A stretch of DNA of 64,000 nt from Streptomyces sp. A1277 (lineage in GTDB: Bacteria; Actinomycetota; Actinomycetes; Streptomycetales; Streptomycetaceae). The DNA is taken from positions 62,001-126,000 of the forward strand of contig NZ_SSBI01000004.1 of the NCBI RefSeq assembly GCF_004795015.1, given 5' to 3'. Every line of letters begins with the position of its first letter. The first letter of the stretch is position 1. The position numbers were made by a program, and so were the translations under genes. Below, one piece after another: positions 27,865 through 35,936 of the stretch. Under the pieces are notes generated by a model, which was not told the origin of the DNA, ran no database searches, and saw only the letters and a program-made list of their open reading frames with translations.

Positions 27865-27880
27865 TCGAACGTGTATGCGA
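27865..27880. promoter_or_regulatory. LexA-like box upstream of parE
   Basis: TCGAACGTGTATGCGA has a perfect left half of the SOS box and four of six positions in the right half. It stands 137 bases before the parE GTG, where a promoter could lie. This would place topoisomerase IV under damage control, which needs testing. Confidence 0.4.
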
Positions 27881-28016
27881 GTCTGGTTTAGTCTGAGGGT
27901 TCTTCCTGGGTGGCGTGTCACCCGCTCTACCAGGCATCGGTACCCTCACAGCGGCACCCGAAGCCGAGCCCGTGACCCACTGGGCCCCAAATGAAATTCA
28001 GCGAGGAGCGAACCGC

Positions 28017-30137
28017 GTGACCGCCGATACGTCCGTGCCGTCCACTGCGCTGCTGACCGGAGCAGACCGAGACGGTTCCAACTACACCGCGCGGCACCTG
28101 CTCGTACTCGAGGGGCTCGAAGCGGTTCGTAAACGCCCTGGCATGTACATCGGATCCACCGACAGCCGCGGCCTGATGCACTGCCTCTGGGAAATCATCG
28201 ACAACTCCGTCGACGAGGCCCTCGGCGGCTACTGCGACCACATCGAGGTCGTCCTCCACGACGACAACTCCGTCGAGGTCCGCGACAACGGCCGGGGCAT
28301 CCCGATCGACGTCGAACCCAAGACAGGTCTGTCCGGCGTCGAGGTCGTGATGACCAAGCTGCACGCCGGCGGCAAGTTCGGCGGCGGTTCCTACGCCGCG
28401 TCCGGCGGTCTGCACGGCGTCGGCGCGTCCGTGGTCAACGCCCTGTCCGCCCGGCTGGACGTCGAGGTCGACCGCAACAGCGCGACCCACTCGATCAGCT
28501 TCCGGCGCGGGGCCCCGGGCATCTTCACCGAGCAGGGGCCGGACAGCCCGTTCGACCCGGCCAACGGGTTGCGGAAGGGCAAGCGCGTCCCGAAGGCGCG
28601 TACCGGCACGAGGGTGCGGTACTGGGCCGACCGGCAGATCTTCCTCAAGGACGCCAAGCTCAATCTCGACACGCTCCACCAGCGGGCCCGCCAGACCGCC
28701 TTCCTCGTCCCCGGCCTCACCATCGTCGTGCGCGACGAGCGGGGCCTGGAGGGAGCGGGCAAGACGGAGGAGACCTTCCGCTTCGACGGAGGCATCAGCG
28801 AGTTCTGCGAGTACCTCGCCCAGGACAAGGCCGTCTGCGACGTCCTGCGCCTGACCGGGCTGGGCACGTTCAAGGAGACCGTCCCCGTCCTGGACGAGCG
28901 CGGACACATGACGGCGACCGAGGTCACCCGGGAGCTGTCCGTCGACATCGCGATGCGCTGGGGCACCGGGTACGAGACCAACCTGAAGTCCTTCGTCAAC
29001 ATCATCGCCACCCCCAAGGGCGGCACGCACGTGACCGGATTCGAGCGCTCCGTGACCAAGACGGTCAACGAGGTGCTGCGCTCCGCGAAGCTGCTGCGGG
29101 TGGCCGAGGACGACATCGTCAAGGACGACGCCCTGGAGGGCCTCACCGCGGTCGTGACCGTGCGCCTGGCGGAACCGCAGTTCGAGGGCCAGACGAAGGA
29201 GGTGCTCGGCACCTCAGCGGCCAACCGGATCGTCGCCAACGTCGTGGCCAAGGAGCTGAAGGCATTCCTCACCTCCACCAAGCGGGACGCGAAGGCCCAG
29301 GCCAGGGCCGTCCTGGACAAGGCGGTGGCGGCCGCCCGCACCCGGATCGCGGCCCGCCAGCACAAGGACGCCCAGCGTCGCAAGACGGCACTGGAATCGT
29401 CCTCGCTGCCGGCGAAGCTCGCCGACTGCCGCAGCGATGACGTGGAGCGCAGCGAGCTGTTCATCGTGGAGGGCGACTCCGCGCTCGGCACGGCGAAGCT
29501 CGCCCGCAACAGCGAGTTCCAGGCGCTGCTGCCCATCCGCGGCAAGATCCTCAACGTTCAGAAGGCATCGGTTTCCGACATGCTGAAGAACGCCGAGTGC
29601 GGAGCGATCATCCAGGTCATAGGAGCCGGCTCCGGGCGGACCTTCGACATCGACGCCGCCCGGTACGGCAAGATCGTCCTGCTGGTCGACGCCGACGTCG
29701 ACGGCGCCCACATCCGCATCCTGCTGCTGACGCTCTTCCAGCGGTACATGCGGCCGATGGTCGAGGCGGGCCGGGTCTTCGCCGCCGTGCCCCCGCTCCA
29801 CCGGATCGAGCTGGTCCAGCCCAAGAAGGGCCAGGACAAGTACATCTACACGTACTCGGACAACGAGCTGCGCCAGCGCCTGCTGGAGCTCCAGCGCAAG
29901 AACGTCCGCTACAAGGACTCCATCCAGCGCTACAAGGGTCTGGGCGAGATGGATGCCGACCAGCTGGCCGAGACGACGATGGATCCGCGCCACCGCACGC
30001 TGCGGCGCATCAACATCGGTGACCTGGAGTCCTCCGAGAAGGTCTTCGACCTGCTGATGGGCAACGAGGTGGCTCCTCGCAAGGAGTTCATCACCAGCTC
30101 GGCGGCCACACTGGACCGCTCGCGCATCGACGTCTGA
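28017..30137 (+). CDS. parE: DNA topoisomerase IV subunit B (GyrB2)
   Basis: ParE is the ATPase subunit of topoisomerase IV, which separates linked chromosomes. The 706-residue protein shows the GHKL ATP site (EIIDNSVDEALGG, about residue 58; GLHGVGASVVNALS), the Toprim block (EGDSALGTAKLARNSEFQAL, then LLVDADVDGAHI) and the tail RYKGLGEMDADQL. GTG was chosen because GCGAGGAGCG precedes it. The partner parC is about 8 kb downstream on the other strand. The size and partner pairing favour ParE over GyrB, whose gene lies near oriC in this genus. Confidence 0.93.
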   Translation: MTADTSVPSTALLTGADRDGSNYTARHLLVLEGLEAVRKRPGMYIGSTDSRGLMHCLWEIIDNSVDEALGGYCDHIEVVLHDDNSVEVRDNGRGIPIDVEPKTGLSGVEVVMTKLHAGGKFGGGSYAASGGLHGVGASVVNALSARLDVEVDRNSATHSISFRRGAPGIFTEQGPDSPFDPANGLRKGKRVPKARTGTRVRYWADRQIFLKDAKLNLDTLHQRARQTAFLVPGLTIVVRDERGLEGAGKTEETFRFDGGISEFCEYLAQDKAVCDVLRLTGLGTFKETVPVLDERGHMTATEVTRELSVDIAMRWGTGYETNLKSFVNIIATPKGGTHVTGFERSVTKTVNEVLRSAKLLRVAEDDIVKDDALEGLTAVVTVRLAEPQFEGQTKEVLGTSAANRIVANVVAKELKAFLTSTKRDAKAQARAVLDKAVAAARTRIAARQHKDAQRRKTALESSSLPAKLADCRSDDVERSELFIVEGDSALGTAKLARNSEFQALLPIRGKILNVQKASVSDMLKNAECGAIIQVIGAGSGRTFDIDAARYGKIVLLVDADVDGAHIRILLLTLFQRYMRPMVEAGRVFAAVPPLHRIELVQPKKGQDKYIYTYSDNELRQRLLELQRKNVRYKDSIQRYKGLGEMDADQLAETTMDPRHRTLRRINIGDLESSEKVFDLLMGNEVAPRKEFITSSAATLDRSRIDV

Positions 30138-30139
30138 GC

Positions 30140-30183
30140 GTGGAGTCGTCGTCTCCACCCACGGATGGAGACGACAACTCCAC
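30140..30183. terminator. terminator of parE
   Basis: The arms at 30140-30157 and 30166-30183 pair over 18 positions with one mismatch, just after the parE stop. Confidence 0.8.
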
Positions 30184-30268
30184 CCACGATCCACCCTGGA
30201 GCCGATCTGCTGACCTGGATATTTCGGTAGCGTCGAGGTGCTGAACTTCTCGCATCTCCAAGGCGCCC

Positions 30269-30385
30269 ATGTCCGGGCTGATCAATGTCCTGGTGATCGT
30301 CGCGGTCATCGTCCTCGTCGTGGTCCGTCAGTGTGGCGCTGCCGACGGCATTCCGATCCGGCCGGCGGAAACGGACCGCGTGTGA
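30269..30385 (+). pseudogene. remnant of a membrane protein start (or 38-residue small protein)
   Basis: The ATG opens a 38-codon frame: MSGLINVLVIVAVIVLVVV, then RQCGAADGIPI, ending at TGA 30383-30385. The first half is one clean membrane segment with a typical Streptomyces membrane-protein start. The rest does not continue into further segments, so it looks like the cut-off head of a longer gene, fused by deletion to the regulator relic that follows. A real small membrane peptide cannot be ruled out. Confidence 0.4.
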
Positions 30386-30744
30386 CCCCCGCCGCCTGGA
30401 CGAGCTGGCCGTCCAGGCGGTGCTCTCCGGGGAGGCCGGGCTGTCGCCCACGGTGCGGGCCCGCCTGCTGGAACAGCTCACGGCGGGGCCCTTGCCGGCC
30501 GGCGGAGAGCGGTGAGGCGGAGCTGCCGGACGGGATGACGCCCCGCGAGGCCGAGGTGCTGGTGCTGATCGCCGAAGGGATGTCCAACGGGGACATCGCC
30601 CGCAGCCTTCACATCTCGCAGGCCACGGTGAAGAGCCACATCAACAACCTCTTCGCCAAGGCGGGACTCCGCGACCGGGCCCAGGCGGTGCGCTATGCGC
30701 ACATTCGAGGGCTCGCACGTCCGCCCGGGAGATCCTTCACCTGA
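30384..30744 (+). pseudogene. broken NarL/LuxR-type response regulator
   Basis: Two frames together encode the end of a NarL-type response regulator. The first (to the stop at 30513-30515) reads RRLDELAVQAVLSGEAGLSPTV, then RARLLEQL, matching the end of a receiver domain and the linker. A one-base shift near 30510 is needed to reach the second frame, which encodes a full GerE helix-turn-helix (MTPREAEVLVLIAEGMSNGDIA, in two halves; ATVKSHINNLFAKAGL). The receiver front with its Asp is missing. A 69-residue stand-alone DNA-binding protein from ATG 30535 is possible but has no good ribosome site. Confidence 0.65.
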
Positions 30745-30841
30745 AGGGGTGAAGTCTGGCGAATGAAGCGCCCGGGATCTTCCCGATCTGCCCATTCTTG
30801 GATATGCGGCCGAAGTGGTCCGTGGACAAGGGAGTTGTTCG

Positions 30842-31318
30842 GTGGACAAGGAAGCAGGGCGCGAGTCCGCAGCGATGCGGCTCGACGACCCGTGGGACGA
30901 CGCGCTGGCCTCCGGATGGGAGGACCTGGAAGGTGCGGGCGGCCTCGCGCCCGCCGGGGTGCCCGGCCCCGCCGCACCGAGGGACGGCCACAGCGCGGCG
31001 GACATCTACCTGGAGGTGCAGCGCAGCGAGGCATTCCAGGAGGTCCGCCGCCGCTACCGGCGCTTCGTCGTTCCCGCCACCGCCGCCTTCTTCGTCTGGT
31101 ATCTCGCCTACGTCGTCACTGCGGTCACCGCGCCCGGGCTGATGGCGCGGCCGGTGGCCGGGGCGGTCAATGTGGCGATGGTCGCCGGGCTCGGCCAGTT
31201 CATGACGACGTTCCTGCTGACCGGGGCGTACGCACGGCACGCGCGGCTGCGCAGGGACCGGGCCGCGCTCGATCTGCGCTGGGAGACCCAGGAGATGACA
31301 CGGGGGGCCGGGCGTTGA
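30842..31318 (+). CDS. DUF485 membrane protein
   Basis: The 158-residue protein has a soluble head and two membrane segments (about residues 82-104 and 114-140: FVVPATAAFFVWYLAYVVTA; VNVAMVAGLGQFMTTFLLTG). The family mark is YLEVQRSEAFQEVRRRYRRF before the first segment. DUF485 proteins sit next to acetate/solute symporters and probably assist them. GTG after GGGAG was chosen; an ATG at codon 12 is possible. Its stop overlaps the next start (TTGA), so the two are translationally coupled. Confidence 0.88.
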   Translation: MDKEAGRESAAMRLDDPWDDALASGWEDLEGAGGLAPAGVPGPAAPRDGHSAADIYLEVQRSEAFQEVRRRYRRFVVPATAAFFVWYLAYVVTAVTAPGLMARPVAGAVNVAMVAGLGQFMTTFLLTGAYARHARLRRDRAALDLRWETQEMTRGAGR

Positions 31319-32907
31319 GCGGCAACCACCAGACGCTGGCGCTGCTGCTGTTCAGCGTCTTCATCGCGGTCACCCTCGCCATCACGACCTGGGTGAGCCG
31401 CAACCGGCACGGTTCGGCCGAGGAGTTCTACGCCGGCGGCCGTCTGTTCTCCCCGATGGAGAACGGTTTCGCCATCGCGGGCGACTACATGTCCGCCGCG
31501 TCCTTCCTGGGTATCTCCGGTCTGATCGCCCTCTTCGGCTACGACGGCATGCTCTACTCGGTCGGATTCCTGGTCGCCTGGCTGGTCGTCCTGTTGCTCG
31601 TGGCGGAACTCGTGCGCAACTGCGGGCGGTTCACCCTTGCCGACGTGGTGGCGGCCCGGATGGCGGAGCGCCCGGTCCGGATCGCCGCGGGGACGTCCTC
31701 CGTCACCGTCTCCGTGCTCTACCTGGTGGCGCAGATGGTCGGCGCGGGCAGTCTGGTGGCCCTGCTCCTCGGCGGGACGAGCGGAGCGGCCCGGTCCTGG
31801 ACCGTCATCGGCGTCGGGGCGCTCATGGTGGTGTACGTCTCGCTCGGCGGGATGCGCGCCACCACCTGGATCCAGATCGTCAAGGCCGTCCTGCTGATGG
31901 CGGGCACCATCGTGCTGACCGTCCTCGTCCTGGTCCACTTCCACGGAAACATCAACGAGCTGCTCAACTCCGCCGCCGACCGCAGCGGATACGGCAATGA
32001 CTTCCTTGCGCCCGGTCTCCGCTACGGCGGGAGCTGGACGGCGCGTATCGACTTCATCAGCCTCGGTCTTGCCCTGGTGCTGGGTACGGCAGGGCTGCCG
32101 CACATCCTGTCCCGCTTCTACACCGTGCCCACCGCCCGCGCGGCCCGCCGGTCGGTCGTCTGGTCCATCGGCCTGATCGGCAGCTTCTACCTGATGACGA
32201 TCGTGCTGGGGTTCGGGGCGGCGGCGCTGATCGGCACGGCGGACGTACGGGAGTCGAATCCCGCCGGGAACACCGCCGTCCCGCTGCTGGCCATGGTGCT
32301 CGGCGGCGGCGAGGGCTCCACCGGCGGGACGATCCTGTTCGCCGTGGTCGCCGCCGTCGCCTTCGCGACCATCCTGGCGGTCGTCGCCGGGATCACCCTC
32401 GCCTCGTCCGCGTCCGTCGCCCACGACCTCTACGCCTCGCTCAAGCGGCCCGGCGCCAAGCAGCGCAGCGAGGTGGCCGTGGCCCGGGCGGCGGCGGCCG
32501 GTATCGGAGTGGCCGCCATCGGGCTGGGCCTGCTGGCGCAGGATCTCAACGTGGCGTTCCTGGTGGGCCTCGCCTTCGCGGTCGCCGCCTCGGCCAACCT
32601 CCCGGTGCTGCTCTACTCGCTGTTCTGGCGGAACTTCACCACGCGCGGCGCGGTCTGGTCGGTCTACGGCGGCCTGATTCCCGCCGTGCTGCTCGTCCTG
32701 CTGTCCCCGGTCGTCTCCAGCAGCCCCACCTCGCTCTTCCCAGGTGCCGACTTCCAGCTCTTCCCCCTGGAGAACCCCGGCCTGGTCTCCATCCCGCTGG
32801 GCTTCCTCGCCGGCTGGATCGGGACCGTCACCGCGGGCGAACCGCCGGACGCGGCCAGGCACGCGGAGATCGAGGTGCGGGCGATGACGGGGGCCGGCGC
32901 AGTGTGA
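31315..32907 (+). CDS. sodium/solute symporter, ActP-like (acetate type)
   Basis: The 530-residue protein belongs to the solute:sodium symporter family, close to the cation/acetate symporter ActP. About 13 membrane segments are visible, and typical family blocks are present: SAEEFYAGGRLFSPMENGFA, GDYMSAASFLGI, LPHILSRFYTVPTARAARRS (each shown in part). It starts with TTG, overlapping the DUF485 stop by the bases TTGA, preceded by GGGGGG. It probably imports acetate, propionate, pyruvate or similar monocarboxylates. Substrate is inferred from the family only. Confidence 0.88.
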   Translation: MSGNHQTLALLLFSVFIAVTLAITTWVSRNRHGSAEEFYAGGRLFSPMENGFAIAGDYMSAASFLGISGLIALFGYDGMLYSVGFLVAWLVVLLLVAELVRNCGRFTLADVVAARMAERPVRIAAGTSSVTVSVLYLVAQMVGAGSLVALLLGGTSGAARSWTVIGVGALMVVYVSLGGMRATTWIQIVKAVLLMAGTIVLTVLVLVHFHGNINELLNSAADRSGYGNDFLAPGLRYGGSWTARIDFISLGLALVLGTAGLPHILSRFYTVPTARAARRSVVWSIGLIGSFYLMTIVLGFGAAALIGTADVRESNPAGNTAVPLLAMVLGGGEGSTGGTILFAVVAAVAFATILAVVAGITLASSASVAHDLYASLKRPGAKQRSEVAVARAAAAGIGVAAIGLGLLAQDLNVAFLVGLAFAVAASANLPVLLYSLFWRNFTTRGAVWSVYGGLIPAVLLVLLSPVVSSSPTSLFPGADFQLFPLENPGLVSIPLGFLAGWIGTVTAGEPPDAARHAEIEVRAMTGAGAV

Positions 32908-32970
32908 GCCGTAGGCGGGGGCGGGGCGCGCCGCGCCGGAGGACGCGGCCGGTCCCTCGCCTGCGGAGTA

Positions 32971-33046
32971 CCGAACACCGGTCGGCGCCGGGCACCGAAC
33001 ACCGGTCGGCGCCCGGCACCGGTCGGCGCCGAGCACCGAACACCGG
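32971..33046. repeat. 24-base direct repeats in an intergenic gap
   Basis: Two near-identical copies of a 24-base unit (32971-32994 and 32995-33018, starting CCGAACACCGGTCGGCGCC) are followed by a shortened copy (33019-33035) and the head of another (33036-33046). The gap from 32908 to 33252 otherwise holds only the CTTGCG sites near its end. Each unit contains the palindrome ACCGGT and GGCGCC. Confidence 0.9.
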
Positions 33047-33223
33047 CGAGGAGGGGTGCTTGGGCGGTCGGTGGCGAGTACGGTGACGCACGTGGGGTCG
33101 ATGGACGCCGGGCCGGTTCGAGGCGGGGTTCCGGTGGTCATGCGGTAGGGGTGGCCGGGGCCGAACGGCTCGTGCGCTCCTGTGCTTCCGAAAATCGTCT
33201 TGTTTCCTGCCCCACGCAATCTG

Positions 33224-33249
33224 CTTGCGTTTCTTGCGCTAATCTTGCG
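33224..33249. promoter_or_regulatory. triple CTTGCG element before the LacI gene
   Basis: CTTGCG occurs at 33224-33229, 33233-33238 and 33244-33249, all in the same direction, within 30 bases of the LacI start. The Streptomyces maltose regulator binds repeats of the similar CTTGCAG, so this is a good candidate for autoregulation. Confidence 0.55.
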
Positions 33250-33252
33250 CGT

Positions 33253-34272
33253 ATGACGCGACGACTTGCTCAGGTGGCACAGAAGGTTGGAGTCAGCGAG
33301 GCCACGGTCAGCCGGGTGCTCAACGGCAAGCCGGGCGTTTCCGACGCCACGCGGCAGGCCGTCCTGTCCGCGCTCGATGTCCTCGGCTACGAGCGCCCGA
33401 CGCAGCTGCGCGGCGAGCGGGCCCGGCTGGTGGGCCTCGTCCTGCCCGAACTGCAGAACCCGATCTTCCCCGCCTTCGCCGAGGTGGTCGGCGGCGCCCT
33501 CGCCCAGCAGGGACTGACCCCCGTCCTGTGCACCCAGACCAAGGGCGGGGTCTCCGAGGCGGACTACGTCGAACTGCTCCTGCAGCAGCAGGTCTCGGGC
33601 GTGGTCTTCGCCGGTGGCCTCTACGCCCAGGCCGACGCCCCGCACGACCACTACAAGGTGCTGGCCGACCGCAAGATCCCCGTCGTCCTGATCAACGCGG
33701 CCATCGCCCACCTGGGCTTCCCCTGTGTCTCCTGCGACGACTCCGTGGCCGTCGAGCAGGCATGGCGCCACCTTGTCTCGCTGGGTCACGAGCGCATCGG
33801 CCTGGTGCTCGGCCCCTCGGACCACATGCCCTCGCAGCGCAAGCTGGCCGCGGCCCGCGCGCTCGCCGAGGAATCCGGTACGACCATTCCGGACGCGTGG
33901 GTGACCCGGGCGATGTTCTCGCTGGAGGGCGGGCAGGCCGCCGCCACGCGACTGCTGGACGACGGGGTCACCGGGTTCATCTGCGCCAGCGACCCGCTCG
34001 CCCTGGGGGCCGTGCGCGCGGCGCGGCGGCGGGGCCTTTCGGTCCCCGACGACGTCTCCGTCGTGGGGTACGACGACTCGGCCTTCATGAACTGCACCGA
34101 GCCTCCCCTCACCACCGTCCGCCAGCCGATCGAGGCCATGGGCCGGGCCGCCGTCGAGCTGCTCTCCGTACAGATCGGCGGACGTGCGGTGCCGTCCGAC
34201 GAGCTGCTCTTCGAACCGGAACTGGTCGTGCGCGGCTCGACGGCCCAGCCTCCGCGCGGCGCTTCCCGCTGA
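33253..34272 (+). CDS. LacI-family transcriptional regulator
   Basis: The 339-residue protein has a LacI helix-turn-helix (about residues 4-50: LAQVAQKVGVSEATVSRVLN, hinge GYERP) and a periplasmic-binding-like sensor domain (about 58-330: LVGLVLPELQNPIFPAF, ICASDPLALGAVRAAR, VVGYDDSAFM, LTTVRQPIEAMGRAA). Such proteins usually sense sugars. The ATG is fixed by the position of the helix-turn-helix. No sugar genes lie next to it, so its targets are elsewhere or limited to itself. Three CTTGCG repeats lie directly upstream. Confidence 0.92.
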   Translation: MTRRLAQVAQKVGVSEATVSRVLNGKPGVSDATRQAVLSALDVLGYERPTQLRGERARLVGLVLPELQNPIFPAFAEVVGGALAQQGLTPVLCTQTKGGVSEADYVELLLQQQVSGVVFAGGLYAQADAPHDHYKVLADRKIPVVLINAAIAHLGFPCVSCDDSVAVEQAWRHLVSLGHERIGLVLGPSDHMPSQRKLAAARALAEESGTTIPDAWVTRAMFSLEGGQAAATRLLDDGVTGFICASDPLALGAVRAARRRGLSVPDDVSVVGYDDSAFMNCTEPPLTTVRQPIEAMGRAAVELLSVQIGGRAVPSDELLFEPELVVRGSTAQPPRGASR

Positions 34273-34301
34273 CCGTCGCAATTTTGCGGCAGTGGTACGG
34301 A

Positions 34302-35792
34302 CTATTGCGTGAGTGGTCCATCCGGTACGGGGAGCGGCTGGGGCGGCCGGGGGCCCGTGTAGTGCCCGCTGGGGCGCATCCGCAGCGGGGGTTCTCCGTA
34401 CTCCTCCAGGGCATGCGCGATCCAGCCCGCCGTACGGGAGACCGCGAACACCGTCTCTCCCGCCTCCGCCGGCATGTCCGAGGCGACCGAGAGCGCGGCC
34501 AGGGCCAGGTCGACGTTGGCGTGCAGGGTCGCGTCCCGTGCGGTGGTGGCGACCACGTCGCGGGCGGCGGCCAGGGCCGGTGCCGCGCGCGGGATGCGCG
34601 CGAGCAGGCCGAACAGGGTGCGCGCGCGGGGATCCTCGCCGGTGTAGAGCCGGTGGCCGAGCCCCGGGACCGGGCGGCCGGCCCGCAGATGGTCCGCGAC
34701 CACCGGAGCCGCGCCGCCGCGCTCCAGGACCTCGGCCAGCATGCGGTGGGCCAGCCCGCTGGCCGCGCCGTGCAGGGGCCCCTCCAGCACGCCGAGACCC
34801 GCCGAGACCACCGCGTACGGATGGGCCCGGGCCGAGGCGGCGACCCTCGCCGCCAGCGTGGAGGCGGCCAGATCGTGGTCGATCAGGAGGCCGAGTGCGG
34901 CATCCAGGGCTGCTAGTGACGCCTCGTCAGGCGCGCGAGCGGTGAGTTTCGGCCACAGTTGACGGGCCAGACCCGCCGCCGCGCCCTCGCCCCCATTTCT
35001 GCCCGACGCGCCCTCGCCCCCACTTCTGCCCGCCGCGCCCTCGCCCCCACTACCGCCTGCGCCACCCTCGCCCGCGGTGTCGTCGATCCCGTCCCCGCCC
35101 ACTGTCGGCAACGCCGCGACCAGTGCAGGGATCAGGCTTCTCGCGCCCCCGAGCACCGCCTCGCGCGACAGGTCGAAACGCAGCGGGTCGGCGGCAGCGG
35201 CGGCGACCACCGCTACCCGCAGTCGGTCCGTGGAACCGCAGTGCGCCGGCAGTGCGTCGACCGCCCGGCGGGCCGCGCCCACCGCCCGCGCCGGAGCCGT
35301 GAAGCGGATGCCCGGCCGCAGCTGACCGGTCCACAGCCACTCGGCGACCTCCTCGTACGTATGGCGCGCGGCCAGCTCCGTCGCGTCCACGCCCCGGAAG
35401 TAGTACCGGTCGCCGGTGATGAGGGTGATGCCGGTACGGACGGACGGTTCGCCGCTGGGGGAGGAGGGTTCCCTGCGTCCCGTCCGCCGCGCCAGCGCGT
35501 CCACCTCCGCCGCGTCGAACGTACTGCCGCGCCCGCCGGGCACGCGGCTGCTGCTCAGCTGGCCGCGGCTGACGTAGGCGTACACCGTCTCGGGCTTCAC
35601 GCCCAGGCGCTCGGCCGTCTCCCGCGTGGTGAGCCGCCGCCCGCCTCCACCCGGCCGTTCCTCGCCTCCACCCGGTCGTTCCCCGGCCGCGTCCGGCCGT
35701 TCCCCGGCCACACCCGGCCGCTCCTCAGCCACACCCGGCCGTTCCCCGGCCGCGTCCGGCCGTTCCCCGCCCGCATCTGATCGATCCGTCAT
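34302..35792 (-). CDS. citrate synthase homologue with an amino-terminal DNA-binding domain
   Basis: The 496-residue protein joins a MerR/excisionase-like helix-turn-helix (about residues 54-85: LTTRETAERLGVKPETVYAY, then VSRGQLSSSR) to a citrate synthase domain (about 110-490). The catalytic positions are kept: GPLHGAAS (His, about 337), GLGHRLY (His, about 379) and NVDLAL (Asp, about 425). A head of seven-residue ERP repeats and an inserted Gly/Glu-rich repeat (about residues 245-272) are probably unfolded. It is divergent from a second citrate synthase gene. It may act as enzyme, as regulator, or both; this cannot be decided from sequence. ATG start; weak ribosome site. Confidence 0.82.
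   Translation of the reverse strand: MTDRSDAGGERPDAAGERPGVAEERPGVAGERPDAAGERPGGGEERPGGGGRRLTTRETAERLGVKPETVYAYVSRGQLSSSRVPGGRGSTFDAAEVDALARRTGRREPSSPSGEPSVRTGITLITGDRYYFRGVDATELAARHTYEEVAEWLWTGQLRPGIRFTAPARAVGAARRAVDALPAHCGSTDRLRVAVVAAAAADPLRFDLSREAVLGGARSLIPALVAALPTVGGDGIDDTAGEGGAGGSGGEGAAGRSGGEGASGRNGGEGAAAGLARQLWPKLTARAPDEASLAALDAALGLLIDHDLAASTLAARVAASARAHPYAVVSAGLGVLEGPLHGAASGLAHRMLAEVLERGGAAPVVADHLRAGRPVPGLGHRLYTGEDPRARTLFGLLARIPRAAPALAAARDVVATTARDATLHANVDLALAALSVASDMPAEAGETVFAVSRTAGWIAHALEEYGEPPLRMRPSGHYTGPRPPQPLPVPDGPLTQ
34979..35058. repeat. 27-base repeats inside the citrate synthase domain
   Basis: About three copies of a 27-base unit encode the nine-residue pattern GGEGAAGRS/GGEGASGRN on the minus strand. 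They form an insertion in the enzyme domain. Confidence 0.85.
35646..35773. repeat. 21-base repeats coding the ERP head
   Basis: Six or so imperfect 21-base units encode (G/E)ERPxxA/G heptads at the amino end of the DNA-binding citrate synthase, read on the minus strand. Confidence 0.9.
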
Positions 35793-35844
35793 GCCGTCAC
35801 CGTATCCAGTCCATATGCCGTCGCGGTATCCGATCCGCACATCT

Positions 35845-35903
35845 ACATTGATTCAATCAATATTGACAGGCTTACAGTCATGCATGGACAGTCGAATCAA
35901 TGT
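35845..35903. promoter_or_regulatory. AT-rich divergent control region with long inverted repeat
   Basis: ACATTGATTC (35845-35854) and its exact complement GAATCAATGT (35894-35903) flank the gap between the two citrate synthase genes. The left copy overlaps a palindrome TTGATTCAATCAA (35848-35860), followed by TTGACA (35863-35868), a good -35. This AT content is striking here. The helix-turn-helix of the leftward gene product is the obvious candidate to bind it. Confidence 0.6.
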
Positions 35904-35936
35904 CAAGGAGTCACCGAACTGCCCACGGAGGAAGCA

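Noticed and set aside
30842..32907. Complete acetate-use operon
   Set aside because: Only the DUF485 and symporter genes are present; no acetyl-CoA synthetase or kinase genes are next to them.
32971..33046. Possible CRISPR array
   Set aside because: The copies are directly adjacent without unique spacers, and no cas gene is present.
31108..34281. 1057-codon open frame on the minus strand across the symporter and LacI genes
   Set aside because: It runs through two clear genes and an intergenic repeat, has no ribosome site, and shows random His/Arg/Gly-rich composition.
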